A stretch of 64,000 nt of DNA from positions 6,472,501-6,536,500 of the forward strand of contig NZ_CP021744.1 of assembly GCF_002192455.1 (NCBI RefSeq). Direction: 5' to 3'. The notes beneath the pieces were generated by a model, which did no database searches, had not been told where the DNA came from, and worked only from the letters and a program-made list of their open reading frames with translations. The translations under genes were made by a program, and so were the position numbers. Position 1 is the first letter of the stretch, and each line of letters opens with the position of its first letter. This document shows, piece after piece, positions 36,208-44,089 of the stretch. This stretch comes from Streptomyces albireticuli. Its GTDB lineage: Bacteria; Actinomycetota; Actinomycetes; Streptomycetales; Streptomycetaceae.

Positions 36208-37744
36208 CGGTTCCTCCGGAACGCCTCCGGCGCAGCGCCCGCGCGGTCGCGGCGGCGGCGTAGCAGACCAGGACCGTGACCGAGCCGAGGACCGCCCAGT
36301 CGCCGGTGCGGACGTACGGGCTGGTGCCCCGGGCGAGGGGCACCTCGTAGACGGCGGCGGCGCTGCGCTCCGTGCCCAGCGGGGCGCCCACCGTCTCCCC
36401 GCGGGGGCCGGCGACCGTGCTCACCCCGGTCAGCGTCGCGTGCACCACGGGCCGCCAGGTCTCGGCGGCCCGCAGCGCCGCCAGCGAGGCGTGCTGCCGC
36501 GGCGCCCAGCTGTGCTGGAAGGTGGAGGTCGCCGACTGGGCGACGAGCACCCCGGCGCCGTCCCGCGCCAGCTTCCGGCTCATGTCGGGAAAGGCCGACT
36601 CGAAGCACACCAGCGGTCCGATCCGCAGCCCGGACGGCAGCCGCATCACCACCGGCCGTTCGCCGCGCCGCCGGTCCTCGCCCGCGGCCTTGCCCACCGA
36701 GGTGGCCCAGCCCAGCAGCGAGCGCGCCGGGACGTACTCCCCGAACGGCACCAGCCGCATTTTGTCGTACCGGTCCCCGGTGGGGCCCGTGGGGCCGATC
36801 AGCACGGAGCTCTTGAAGATCCCGGGCCGGTCCGCGCGGCGGGCGTCGACGTTCACCAGCAGATCGGCGCCGGTCTCCTGGGAGAGCGCGGCGAGCCGCT
36901 TCCGCAGGTCGGGCCGCCGGTCCAGATCCTCGCCCACGCTGCTCTCGCCCCAGACCACCAGGTCAGGGCGTTGCCCGGCCAGTTGCCGGGTCAGCTCCTC
37001 CTCGCGGTCGAAGCGCCGCTGCGGGCTGTGCGCGCCAAAGACCACGCCCGGCTGGACGACGGCGATCCGGACGTTGCCCGCGGCCCGCGGCTGCGGGGCC
37101 CACAGCCACCCACCGGCGGCGACCGCGGCGCACGCGAGCGCGCCCACCGCCCCGGTGGCGCGTGCGCGCGGGGCACAAATCAGCGTGGCGAGGGCCGTGT
37201 TGAGGGCCACGAGGAGGAAACTAACCAGCCAGATCCCACCCAGGGAAGCCAGTCTGAGGGCGGGTGGCACCTGCCATTGACTCGCTCCGAACAGCCCCCA
37301 GGGGCCACCCAAGTACTCCCACGATCGGACAAGTTCGACCATCAACCAGGCGGAGGGGACGACGACGAGAGCCGCCGCGCACCGCCCGGCGCCGGGTGAT
37401 CCTCCCAGCAGGCGATGCACCACCAGTCCCCACGGCGCCCACAACAACCCCAGCAGCGCCGCGAGTACCAGAATGAAGACATGCAGACTCGGCAGCAGCC
37501 AATGGTGCACCGCGAGCAGGAAACCAGCCCCGCCCAGCCAGCCTTCGAGCGCCGCCCGGCGGCCCGTGGCGGCCGAGCGGACCAGCAGCAGCCACGGCGC
37601 GAGGGCCACGTAGGCGAGCCACCACAGGGCCGGCGCCGGAAAGCACAGGGCGGGCAGCGCGCCCGCCACCACGGCCAGGGCGCCACGGCGCCAGGGACCG
37701 GCGCGGAGCGGGCCGTACCGCCGGACCGACGATGCCATCGCCAT
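36179..37744 (-). CDS. lnt: Apolipoprotein N-acyltransferase
   Basis: A 521-aa membrane enzyme that N-acylates the lipidated cysteine of lipoproteins. An N-terminal six- to eight-helix membrane region (about 20-215) is followed by a carbon-nitrogen hydrolase domain with the Glu-Lys-Cys triad: Glu in VVWGESSVG, Lys in YDKMRLVPFGEYVP, Cys in LVCFESAFPD. A last transmembrane helix lies near 490. The ATG at 37744 has gggagg 6 nt upstream. Streptomyces usually has more than one Lnt; this copy stands alone, away from a polyprenol-phosphate mannose synthase partner. Confidence 0.92.
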   Translation of the reverse strand: MAMASSVRRYGPLRAGPWRRGALAVVAGALPALCFPAPALWWLAYVALAPWLLLVRSAATGRRAALEGWLGGAGFLLAVHHWLLPSLHVFILVLAALLGLLWAPWGLVVHRLLGGSPGAGRCAAALVVVPSAWLMVELVRSWEYLGGPWGLFGASQWQVPPALRLASLGGIWLVSFLLVALNTALATLICAPRARATGAVGALACAAVAAGGWLWAPQPRAAGNVRIAVVQPGVVFGAHSPQRRFDREEELTRQLAGQRPDLVVWGESSVGEDLDRRPDLRKRLAALSQETGADLLVNVDARRADRPGIFKSSVLIGPTGPTGDRYDKMRLVPFGEYVPARSLLGWATSVGKAAGEDRRRGERPVVMRLPSGLRIGPLVCFESAFPDMSRKLARDGAGVLVAQSATSTFQHSWAPRQHASLAALRAAETWRPVVHATLTGVSTVAGPRGETVGAPLGTERSAAAVYEVPLARGTSPYVRTGDWAVLGSVTVLVCYAAAATARALRRRRSGGTVRKPAPERR

Positions 37745-37858
37745 GCCTTGCCTCCCTCGGGCTCGACGATCACCAGTGTCGGGGATCCTCGATCATCCGT
37801 CCCTGCCAGGTGTGAGCGGGATCCGGCCATCCCTCAGTTTTTCGAACAACGGAGGATC

Positions 37859-37927
37859 ATGAGGAAAAAACCCCGACAACGGTGTGCAATATTCAACCGT
37901 TCCTACCCTTCCGGAGGGCGGCTTTGA
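37859..37927 (+). CDS. Possible 22-codon leader peptide upstream of the terpene synthase
   Basis: An ATG at 37859 is preceded by cggagg with 3-nt spacing and opens a 22-codon frame (MRKKPRQRCAIFNRSYPSGG plus two). It lies in the 335-nt gap 37745-38079 between lnt and the terpene synthase, about 150 nt before the latter. A ttgact box follows at the end of this ORF, but no clear -10. It could be a small peptide gene, a leader, or chance. The remainder of the gap has no other supported feature. Confidence 0.3.
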   Translation: MRKKPRQRCAIFNRSYPSGGRL

Positions 37928-38079
37928 CTCGATTCGATCGAAAACGATCCGAGGTGAACCTTGCGTCCCGTGCTGGAAAGGTGTGACCGGATATGCGTAA
38001 CGGGTTATCCGCGGTCCGCCCTGGGCAGGTACCGCGCAAAAGTGGACAGGAACGCTGCGAGTCGGCCTGGGGAGGCGGC

Positions 38080-39267
38080 GTGACAAGCGTGCGAGACCGC
38101 ATAACAGTCCAGCCCTTGGAGATCGTGCCTTTCTACTGTCCGATAGCGCCGGCGGTCCATCCCCGGGTGCGGGAGATCGACGACGCCTCGGTGGACTGGA
38201 TGCTCCAGCAGGAGCTCGATACCTCTTCCCACCAGCGGCAACGCCTCATCCGGTGCGACTTCGGCGGCCTGACGGCGAGGACCATGCCCTACGGGCAGGT
38301 CCGCCCGCTGACGGTGGTGGCGAAGCTGCATTCGGTGCTCTTCTCCTTGGACGACGCCCTCTGCGACGAGGCGGGCGCCACGGCTCACGGCCTTGCCCAT
38401 ACGACCTCCCGCATCATGCGCGTCCTGGAGGCGCCGACACCGGCCTGGCCGGACGACTCGCCCCACGCGGCGGCGCTCCGCGCCGTCCGCCTGGAGCTGG
38501 CCGAGCACGCCACGCCCGGCCAGTTACGCCACTGGACCGAAGGCATGCGCACCTATATGTCCGGCCTGGTGTGGGAGGCGGCGTGCCGCCGCGACCGGGC
38601 ACTGCCGTCCGTCAACGACTACGCCGCCATGTGGATGCGCGCCATCGGCATGGCGCCGTCCACCGCGCTCATGGACATCGCCGGGGGGTACGAGCTCCAG
38701 GACCAGGACCTCGACCGGCCCGAGATCCGGGCCATGACCGAAATGACCTGGACCCTCGTGGCCTGGGACAACGACTTCTACTCGCGGAACAAGGAGATCC
38801 AGCGAGCCGGTGACAACCTCAACCTGATCGACGTCCTCGCCCAGGAACGGGACTGCACGCCCGCCCGCGCGCAGGAGGAGGCCATGGCGATGCGCGACCG
38901 TGTCATGACGCTCTTCCTGCGCTTGCGCGAGCAGCTCTGGCCCCGCTCCGGTGTCGAGCTGCGCTGCTACCTCGTGGCGCTCGGCCAGTTCGTCCGCGGC
39001 CACCTCGACTGGGCCTCCGCCTGCGCCCGTTACGCCGATCCCTACGGGAGCGGCGAGCCCGCGCGGTGGTGGAAGTCGGCCCCGGCCGACGACAGCCCGG
39101 AGCCGCTGCCCCTGCCCGCCGTCGCCTGGTGGTGGGACCAACTCGAATCCACCCCCTATCCGCGCCGCAGCCAGCGGCGCAACGACCTCCACCACGACGT
39201 CCGGGACGGGGTGGCCCGGCCGGACGGCGCCGGCGTGACCACCGGCTGTTCGAGCCGCTCCGGCTGA
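38080..39267 (+). CDS. Class I terpene synthase with a TTA codon
   Basis: A 395-aa terpene cyclase. The Mg-binding motifs are intact: DDALCDE (D91-E97, the aspartate-rich motif) and NDFYSRNKE (N231, S235, E239, the NSE triad). It would ionise a prenyl diphosphate, probably farnesyl diphosphate from its size, to a cyclic terpene; the product cannot be predicted. The GTG at 38080 has gggagg 5 nt upstream. Leu149 is encoded by TTA (38524-38526), so translation should depend on the bldA tRNA. Its last 112 bp overlap the convergent P450 gene. Its C-terminal about 60 residues are Pro/Arg-rich. Confidence 0.88.
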   Translation: MTSVRDRITVQPLEIVPFYCPIAPAVHPRVREIDDASVDWMLQQELDTSSHQRQRLIRCDFGGLTARTMPYGQVRPLTVVAKLHSVLFSLDDALCDEAGATAHGLAHTTSRIMRVLEAPTPAWPDDSPHAAALRAVRLELAEHATPGQLRHWTEGMRTYMSGLVWEAACRRDRALPSVNDYAAMWMRAIGMAPSTALMDIAGGYELQDQDLDRPEIRAMTEMTWTLVAWDNDFYSRNKEIQRAGDNLNLIDVLAQERDCTPARAQEEAMAMRDRVMTLFLRLREQLWPRSGVELRCYLVALGQFVRGHLDWASACARYADPYGSGEPARWWKSAPADDSPEPLPLPAVAWWWDQLESTPYPRRSQRRNDLHHDVRDGVARPDGAGVTTGCSSRSG

Positions 39268-40589
39268 ACGGAGGAGGCCGGTCCTTCCGGTGCGCGGTCC
39301 TCGGCGGGCTCCGGGGGCAGCGGCGGCTGTGCCGCGAACTTCACCGGAAGGGCCGTCAGGTGGCGGGACATCAGCGCGGAGGCGTAGACCAGTTCGGACT
39401 CCTCCACCGCCAGGGTGAGGTCGGGCAGCCGCAGCAGCAGGGCGTCGATGCCCGTGTCCGCGATCGCCCGGCCCACGTCCTGCCCGGGGCACTCGTGGGC
39501 ACCCCCGCTGAACGCCAGGTGGGAGCGGTTCCCGTGGATCGGCAGGTCCGGATCGGGGCGGACCACCGTGTCCATGTTGGCGGCGGCCAGCCCGAGCACC
39601 AGGGCGTCACCCTCCTTGATCGGCTGCCCGGCCAGCTCGGTGTCCTGGGTGGCCCAGCGGCCGAGGATGGTGATGAAGGGCGGCTCGTCCCACAGCACCT
39701 GCTCGACCGCGTCCGGCAGCGTCATATGGCCGCCCGCGAGCGAGGCCCGGAAGCGGACGTCCGTGAACACCATCTTCAGGGTGTTGGCGATGAGGTTCGC
39801 GGTGGTCTCGTAGGCGGCGATGAGCACCAGCCGCAGATGCTGCTGCACCTCGTCGTCGGTGAGCCCGGAGGGGTGCTCCAGCAGCCAGCTCGTGAAGTCC
39901 GAGCCCGGCTCCACCCGCTTGCGGGCCACCAGCTTGCGGAGCGTCTCCTGGACGAACTCGTTGCTCGCGACCGCCGTCTCGGTGCCCTTGATCATGTCGC
40001 GGGCCGCGTTGACCAGCCGGGTGTCGTACGCCTCTGGCATGCCCAGCAGCTGGGTCATCGCCATCATCGGCAGGTGCTCCGCGAACTGGTGCACCAGATC
40101 GGCGCGGCCCGCCTCGCAGAAGCGGTCCACCAACTGGTTGGCGAAGCGGGTGACATGGCGCCGGATGCCGCGCTTGTCGAAGCGCGCGATGCCGTCGTTG
40201 ACCGCGCCGCGCCAGCGCTCGTGCTGCTGCCCGTCCGCGAAGACGCAGATGGGCTGCCAGGTGGTGATCGGCGTCAGCGGGTGGTCCGGGGCGATCCGGC
40301 CCTCGCGCGCCTCGCGCCAGAGCCGGGAGTCCCGCGAGAACCGCGAGGGGGTGCGCGCGACGTCGAGGTTCTCGCGGTAGCCGAGCACCAGCCAGGCGGG
40401 CACGTCGCCGTGCAGCAGGACGGGCGCCACCTGGCCGTGCTTCTCGCGCAGCCGCTCGTACAGCCCCATGGGGTCGGCCTCGGCCTCCGGTCCGTAGAGC
40501 CGGGTGACACCGCCCGGGCCGTGGGCGGGGCACTGCGGGGGAGGCACGGCCATGGAGTCGGCGCGGGAGTGTTCGGGGGGGAGGGTCAC
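39156..40589 (-). CDS. CYP157-type cytochrome P450 lacking the ExxR motif (conservon CvnE)
   Basis: A 477-aa P450-fold protein. The heme-ligand loop FSGGAHECPGQDVGR gives Cys367, and the I-helix reads VLIAAYETTANL. The K-helix, where ExxR is nearly universal, reads EQVLW with Glu296 and no arginine, the hallmark described for CYP157 of Streptomyces. It is the fifth gene of the conservon: its GTG overlaps the cvnD stop (GTGA). The C-terminal about 60 residues (Pro-rich, ending WWRSLRRWLRRG) extend past the P450 fold and run antisense to the terpene synthase end. Catalytic competence is uncertain; a regulatory or binding role in conservon signalling is possible. Confidence 0.9.
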   Translation of the reverse strand: MTLPPEHSRADSMAVPPPQCPAHGPGGVTRLYGPEAEADPMGLYERLREKHGQVAPVLLHGDVPAWLVLGYRENLDVARTPSRFSRDSRLWREAREGRIAPDHPLTPITTWQPICVFADGQQHERWRGAVNDGIARFDKRGIRRHVTRFANQLVDRFCEAGRADLVHQFAEHLPMMAMTQLLGMPEAYDTRLVNAARDMIKGTETAVASNEFVQETLRKLVARKRVEPGSDFTSWLLEHPSGLTDDEVQQHLRLVLIAAYETTANLIANTLKMVFTDVRFRASLAGGHMTLPDAVEQVLWDEPPFITILGRWATQDTELAGQPIKEGDALVLGLAAANMDTVVRPDPDLPIHGNRSHLAFSGGAHECPGQDVGRAIADTGIDALLLRLPDLTLAVEESELVYASALMSRHLTALPVKFAAQPPLPPEPAEDRAPEGPASSVQPERLEQPVVTPAPSGRATPSRTSWWRSLRRWLRRG

Positions 40590-41236
40590 TGAGGCTCCGG
40601 GGAGGCGGTCGTGAGGGTGTACAGATAGCGCATGAGGGTCAGCAGGGTGTCGCGGCAGGAGCCGCGGTCCCGGGCGTCGCAGTCGACCATGGGCACGGAG
40701 TCCTCCAGGTCCATCGCCGCGCGGAGCTCCGCCATGGGGTAGGTGGGGGAGCCGGGGAAGCGGTTGACGCCCACGACGAACGGGACGCCGCGCTCCTCCA
40801 GGCGGCCGATCACGTCGTAGCTCACCTCCAGCCGGCGGGTGTCGAGCAGCACCACCGCGCCGAGCGCCCCTTCGAAGAGGCCGTTCCACAGGAACCAGAA
40901 GCGCTCCTGGCCGGGGGTGCCGAAGAGGTACAGCACCAGCTGCTCGTTGATGCTGATCCGGCCGAAGTCCATGGCCACGGTGGTCTCGGTCTTGTGCTCG
41001 ACCCCGGCCAGGTCGTCCACGCCGACACCGGCCTGGGTCATGGTCTCCTCGGTGGTCAGCGGCCTGATCTCACTGACCGCGCCCACCAGGGTCGTCTTTC
41101 CCACGCCGAAGCCGCCGACGATGACGACCTTGACGGCCGCGGTGGCGGACGCCGGCAGGACGTCCTCGCGCCGCGGCCCCGCGGGGGTGTCGGGGCCGTA
41201 CGGGGAGGCGTACGGGTCAGAGCTTCTGTAGTCCAT
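40586..41236 (-). CDS. cvnD: Conservon GTPase CvnD
   Basis: A 216-aa small Ras/MglA-like GTPase. The P-loop is GGFGVGKTT (about 40-48), the switch II is LFGTPGQERF (DxxGQ-like), and the base-recognition segment includes VVGVNRFPG in place of a canonical NKxD. In conservons CvnD works with CvnA-C as a membrane-linked complex likened to eukaryotic G-protein-coupled receptors. The ATG overlaps the end of cvnC by 20 bp, indicating coupling. The N-terminal about 30 residues are disordered. Confidence 0.93.
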   Translation of the reverse strand: MDYRSSDPYASPYGPDTPAGPRREDVLPASATAAVKVVIVGGFGVGKTTLVGAVSEIRPLTTEETMTQAGVGVDDLAGVEHKTETTVAMDFGRISINEQLVLYLFGTPGQERFWFLWNGLFEGALGAVVLLDTRRLEVSYDVIGRLEERGVPFVVGVNRFPGSPTYPMAELRAAMDLEDSVPMVDCDARDRGSCRDTLLTLMRYLYTLTTASPEPQ

Positions 41237-41585
41237 TCATCACCGCCTCCAGAAGTCGGACGTCGGGCAGGGCCGCCGCCGGGACCGGGGGGCGGGCCTC
41301 CACCTGTCGGCCCGCCAGCAATTCGGTGAGAAGCTGGGTCAGGGTGCTGACCGGCAGCTCCAGATAAGCGGATATCTCCGCGACGGAGAGCGGGTAGTGA
41401 CACATCCGGACGATGGCCGCGTGCTCCGGCTGGAGACCGGCCTCGGACTCCGTCCGGGACACGATCAGGGTGACGAGATCGAGCTCGGTCCGCCGCTGCT
41501 CCGCGCGGTCCTGGCCGCCGGTGAGGATGTACAGCCGGTCCGGACTGCCGGGCGCTGTCGCTGGGTCGGGTCCGGCCCCGTTCAT
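41217..41585 (-). CDS. cvnC: Conservon protein CvnC (DUF742)
   Basis: A 122-aa DUF742 protein: RLYILTGGQDRA, ELDLVTLIV, LQPEHAAIVRMCHYPLSVAEISAYLELPVSTLTQLL and VRLLEAVMNGLQKL are the conserved blocks, with a winged-helix-like core. The ATG at 41585 overlaps the cvnB stop (ATGA). It is thought to act as a scaffold or regulator in the CvnABCD complex. Length typical. Confidence 0.93.
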   Translation of the reverse strand: MNGAGPDPATAPGSPDRLYILTGGQDRAEQRRTELDLVTLIVSRTESEAGLQPEHAAIVRMCHYPLSVAEISAYLELPVSTLTQLLTELLAGRQVEARPPVPAAALPDVRLLEAVMNGLQKL

Positions 41586-41995
41586 GTCACCGGCCCGCCG
41601 ACCCGGGGGGGACTGGTGAGGTGCGAGCCGATGCGGGCCACCAGGTCCCGCATCCGCAGGCCCATCAGCTCGGCGTCCACGTCGTCGTCGGCCAGCACGG
41701 CGAGATACGCTCCGGCCCCGGCGGCCATGAGGTAGAAGAAACCGCCGTCGACCTCGATGACGACCAGCCGCATCTGTCCGTCCCCGCGCGGATTCGGGAA
41801 CTCCGCGGCGATGGCGGCGGACAGGCTCTGTAGTCCGGCACACGCGGCGGCGAGACGGTCGGCGACGTCAGGGTCGGTGCCGTGCTGGGCCATGCGCAGG
41901 CCGTCCGAGGACAGCACGATCACGTGCCGGGTCTGCGGAACGCCCGTTGCCAGGTCCTTGAGCATCCAGTCCATGTTGAACCGCGGCTGCGTCAC
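41582..41995 (-). CDS. cvnB: Conservon roadblock/LC7 protein CvnB
   Basis: A 137-aa roadblock/LC7 domain protein (NMDWMLKDLATGVPQTRHVIVLSSDGLRMA, then LAAACAGLQSLSAAI). Roadblock proteins regulate small GTPases, here presumably CvnD. The GTG at 41995 is chosen because the family begins a few residues before NMDWML; aggaag lies about 10 nt upstream and the gap from cvnA is only 4 nt. The C-terminal segment VARIGSHLTSPP is typical. Confidence 0.93.
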   Translation of the reverse strand: MTQPRFNMDWMLKDLATGVPQTRHVIVLSSDGLRMAQHGTDPDVADRLAAACAGLQSLSAAIAAEFPNPRGDGQMRLVVIEVDGGFFYLMAAGAGAYLAVLADDDVDAELMGLRMRDLVARIGSHLTSPPRVGGPVT

Positions 41996-41999
41996 TTGG

Positions 42000-43553
42000 C
42001 TACTCTTCCTTGTCTGACGAGAGATCACTGTTCGGCCGGTCGGGATCCGGCTCCGGGAGCTCCCCGTTGATGCCTCTGGTGAAGGCCGCCAGCCACATGC
42101 CGGGCTGCTTGGGCGGCTGCTCCGGGAGGCTGTCCCGCTCGGGCCCCGGCTGCACCGGGACGCTCGGCCGGGTGCGCATCGCCTGCTCCCGCTCCCTTTC
42201 GCGCTGGGCGGCCGCGGCCCGGCCGAAGGGGAGCGGCGCGGGCCCGCGCCGCCGCCGGCGCTGCGGCAGTCCGCTGTCGCCCAGCGGCGGCGGGATGGGG
42301 TGCTCCATCATGGGCGGCGGCGTCTCGGGGCCGGGCGCGGGGATTCGCTGGCCGGGGCGCCGCTTGGACTTGAAGGGGGGCAGCTTGGGGGCGCGGGCGA
42401 TGTCGCCGCCGGGGTGCTTGCTGGCGGTGATCAGGTCCATGGGGATGACCAGGACCGCCCGCACGCCACCGTAGGCGGAGGGCCGCAGCGACACCAGGAA
42501 GTTGTACGAGCGGGCGAGCCGCGCGACGACCGCCAGGCCCAGCCGGGGCGCCTCGCCCAGGTCGTCGAGGTCGAGCTCGCTCTCCTTGGACAGCACCCGG
42601 TCGGTGCGGCGCCTGGCCTCGTCGGTCAGGCCGACGCCGGCGTCCTCGATCTCGACCGCGATGCCGGACTGGATGTCCACGGCGGTCAGGTGCACCCGGG
42701 TCTGCGGCGGGGAGTAGCGGGTGGCGTTGTCCAGGAGCTCGGCCAGCGCGTGGATCACCGGCTCGACGGCGGGGCCGACCACGGCGACGTCCGCGACGGA
42801 GTGCAGGTCGACGCGGCGGTACTCGAGGATCCGGGACATGGCGCCGCGGAGCACGTTGTAGAGCGGGATCTCGTTCTTCCACTGGCGGCCCGGGCGGGAG
42901 CCGCCGAGCACGGCGATGCTGTCGGCCAGGCGGCCGGTCAGGGCGTTGCCGTGGTCGAGGTGGAGGAGATCGCCGAAGACGTCCGGGTCGTTGCCGTGCT
43001 TGTGCTCCATCTCCCGGATGTCGTAGGCCTGTTGGTGGACGATGGCCTGCACCCGGCGGGCGATGTTGACGAAGGCGCGCTGCGCGGAGTCGCGCATGCT
43101 CTCCTCCGCCTGGACCGCCTCGATGACGGACTTCAGCACGGAGCGGTGCGCCGCGGCGTAGCCCGGCTCCAGGTCGTGCGTCGGCAGGGTGTGCCGGAGG
43201 ATCACCTCCGTGGGCTCACCGCGCTTCAGCAGGCGGACCGCCCGGGGCAGCAGCTCACGGGCCAACCGGAAGGTCTCCGCCTCGTGTTCGTCGAGCCGGT
43301 ACCGCAGCGCGGTCTCCTGCTCGGCGCACCGGCGGCGCAGGGTGGTGATCACCCGGCCGCGCCGGGCCGCCTCGGAGGCCGCCAGTGCCACCGCGACCGT
43401 GGCCGAGGAGCCGCACCAGCCGACGGGGACGCGTGCCTCCGGGGTCACGGCGACCACCGCGGTTCCCGTGCACACCGCCAGCACCAGAGGTGAGATCAGC
43501 CATATCAGCGCGGAGACGGGCCGTCGCCGGTCTGACGAGCCAGTACCAACCAT
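42000..43553 (-). CDS. cvnA: Conservon sensor histidine-kinase-like protein CvnA
   Basis: A 517-aa membrane protein with two transmembrane helices (about 14-35 and 42-60), a helical dimerisation region (about 75-215, including FVNIARRVQAIVHQQAYDIREME), and an HATPase_c domain (about 260-390) with HALAELLDNATRYSP (N box) and DAGVGL (G box), LGLAVVARLA. The C-terminal about 120 residues are a Pro/Arg-rich tail. It heads the operon cvnA-B-C-D-P450. The ATG at 43553 has gagg 7 nt upstream. The signal sensed is unknown. Confidence 0.93.
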   Translation of the reverse strand: MVGTGSSDRRRPVSALIWLISPLVLAVCTGTAVVAVTPEARVPVGWCGSSATVAVALAASEAARRGRVITTLRRRCAEQETALRYRLDEHEAETFRLARELLPRAVRLLKRGEPTEVILRHTLPTHDLEPGYAAAHRSVLKSVIEAVQAEESMRDSAQRAFVNIARRVQAIVHQQAYDIREMEHKHGNDPDVFGDLLHLDHGNALTGRLADSIAVLGGSRPGRQWKNEIPLYNVLRGAMSRILEYRRVDLHSVADVAVVGPAVEPVIHALAELLDNATRYSPPQTRVHLTAVDIQSGIAVEIEDAGVGLTDEARRRTDRVLSKESELDLDDLGEAPRLGLAVVARLARSYNFLVSLRPSAYGGVRAVLVIPMDLITASKHPGGDIARAPKLPPFKSKRRPGQRIPAPGPETPPPMMEHPIPPPLGDSGLPQRRRRRGPAPLPFGRAAAAQREREREQAMRTRPSVPVQPGPERDSLPEQPPKQPGMWLAAFTRGINGELPEPDPDRPNSDLSSDKEE

Positions 43554-44089
43554 CGGGATCCTCGGAACTCTTGGAAACGCAGGAGAAAAAGGGGCGTGGG
43601 TGCCGGAGCGCAGCGGTCTTCGCGGTCTCGCGGAGAACGGCGACAGGGCGGCACTCGTCCGCAGCGTGCGGTGGGCGTGCACTGGTTGTGCAGCAGCCAT
43701 GCACTGGCCACAACCCGCTGCGCGACATGGAGCGTAGCCGGTCGTCGAGGTGCTCCGGCGCGAAGTTGTCATATTCGCGGATTGGCCTGACGGGGGAATT
43801 GGCAAGGCCTCATAATGACCCCACGTCACAAATACCGAATGTGTTTCCGCATTTCCTGGATAAATGTTCGATCATGCCGGGGTGAGAGGTCCCCGGCGGC
43901 CGGAACCGCGCCGGCGTCACACCGCGTGAGCACCGGAGTCACGGGGGTGTCGTACGCGCGGTGCCACCGGATGGTTGCGGGCACGGCTCGAAGGTCACGC
44001 TCCCGGGTGGTGCGTCCGGCGAACCCTGCCCCTGGCCCGGCCGACCGGACTAGGCTCGCCCCCACCACATCCTCCCGGGAGTCAACGCC
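43554..44089. other. Divergent intergenic region between cvnA and the LAL-type ATPase
   Basis: About 536 nt with both flanking genes transcribed outward, and locally AT-richer sequence near 43740-43870 (for example gttgtcatattcgcgg and ggataaatgttcg). A taggct box at 44051-44056 may be a -10 for the plus-strand gene. No clear cvnA promoter was found. An imperfect dyad tgacc-ccac-gtca lies at about 43815-43828. No supported gene. Confidence 0.4.

Noticed and set aside
38080..39267. Terpene synthase as a geosmin or 2-methylisoborneol synthase
   Set aside because: Length (395 aa), a single cyclase domain and no partner methyltransferase do not fit either; the product is left open.
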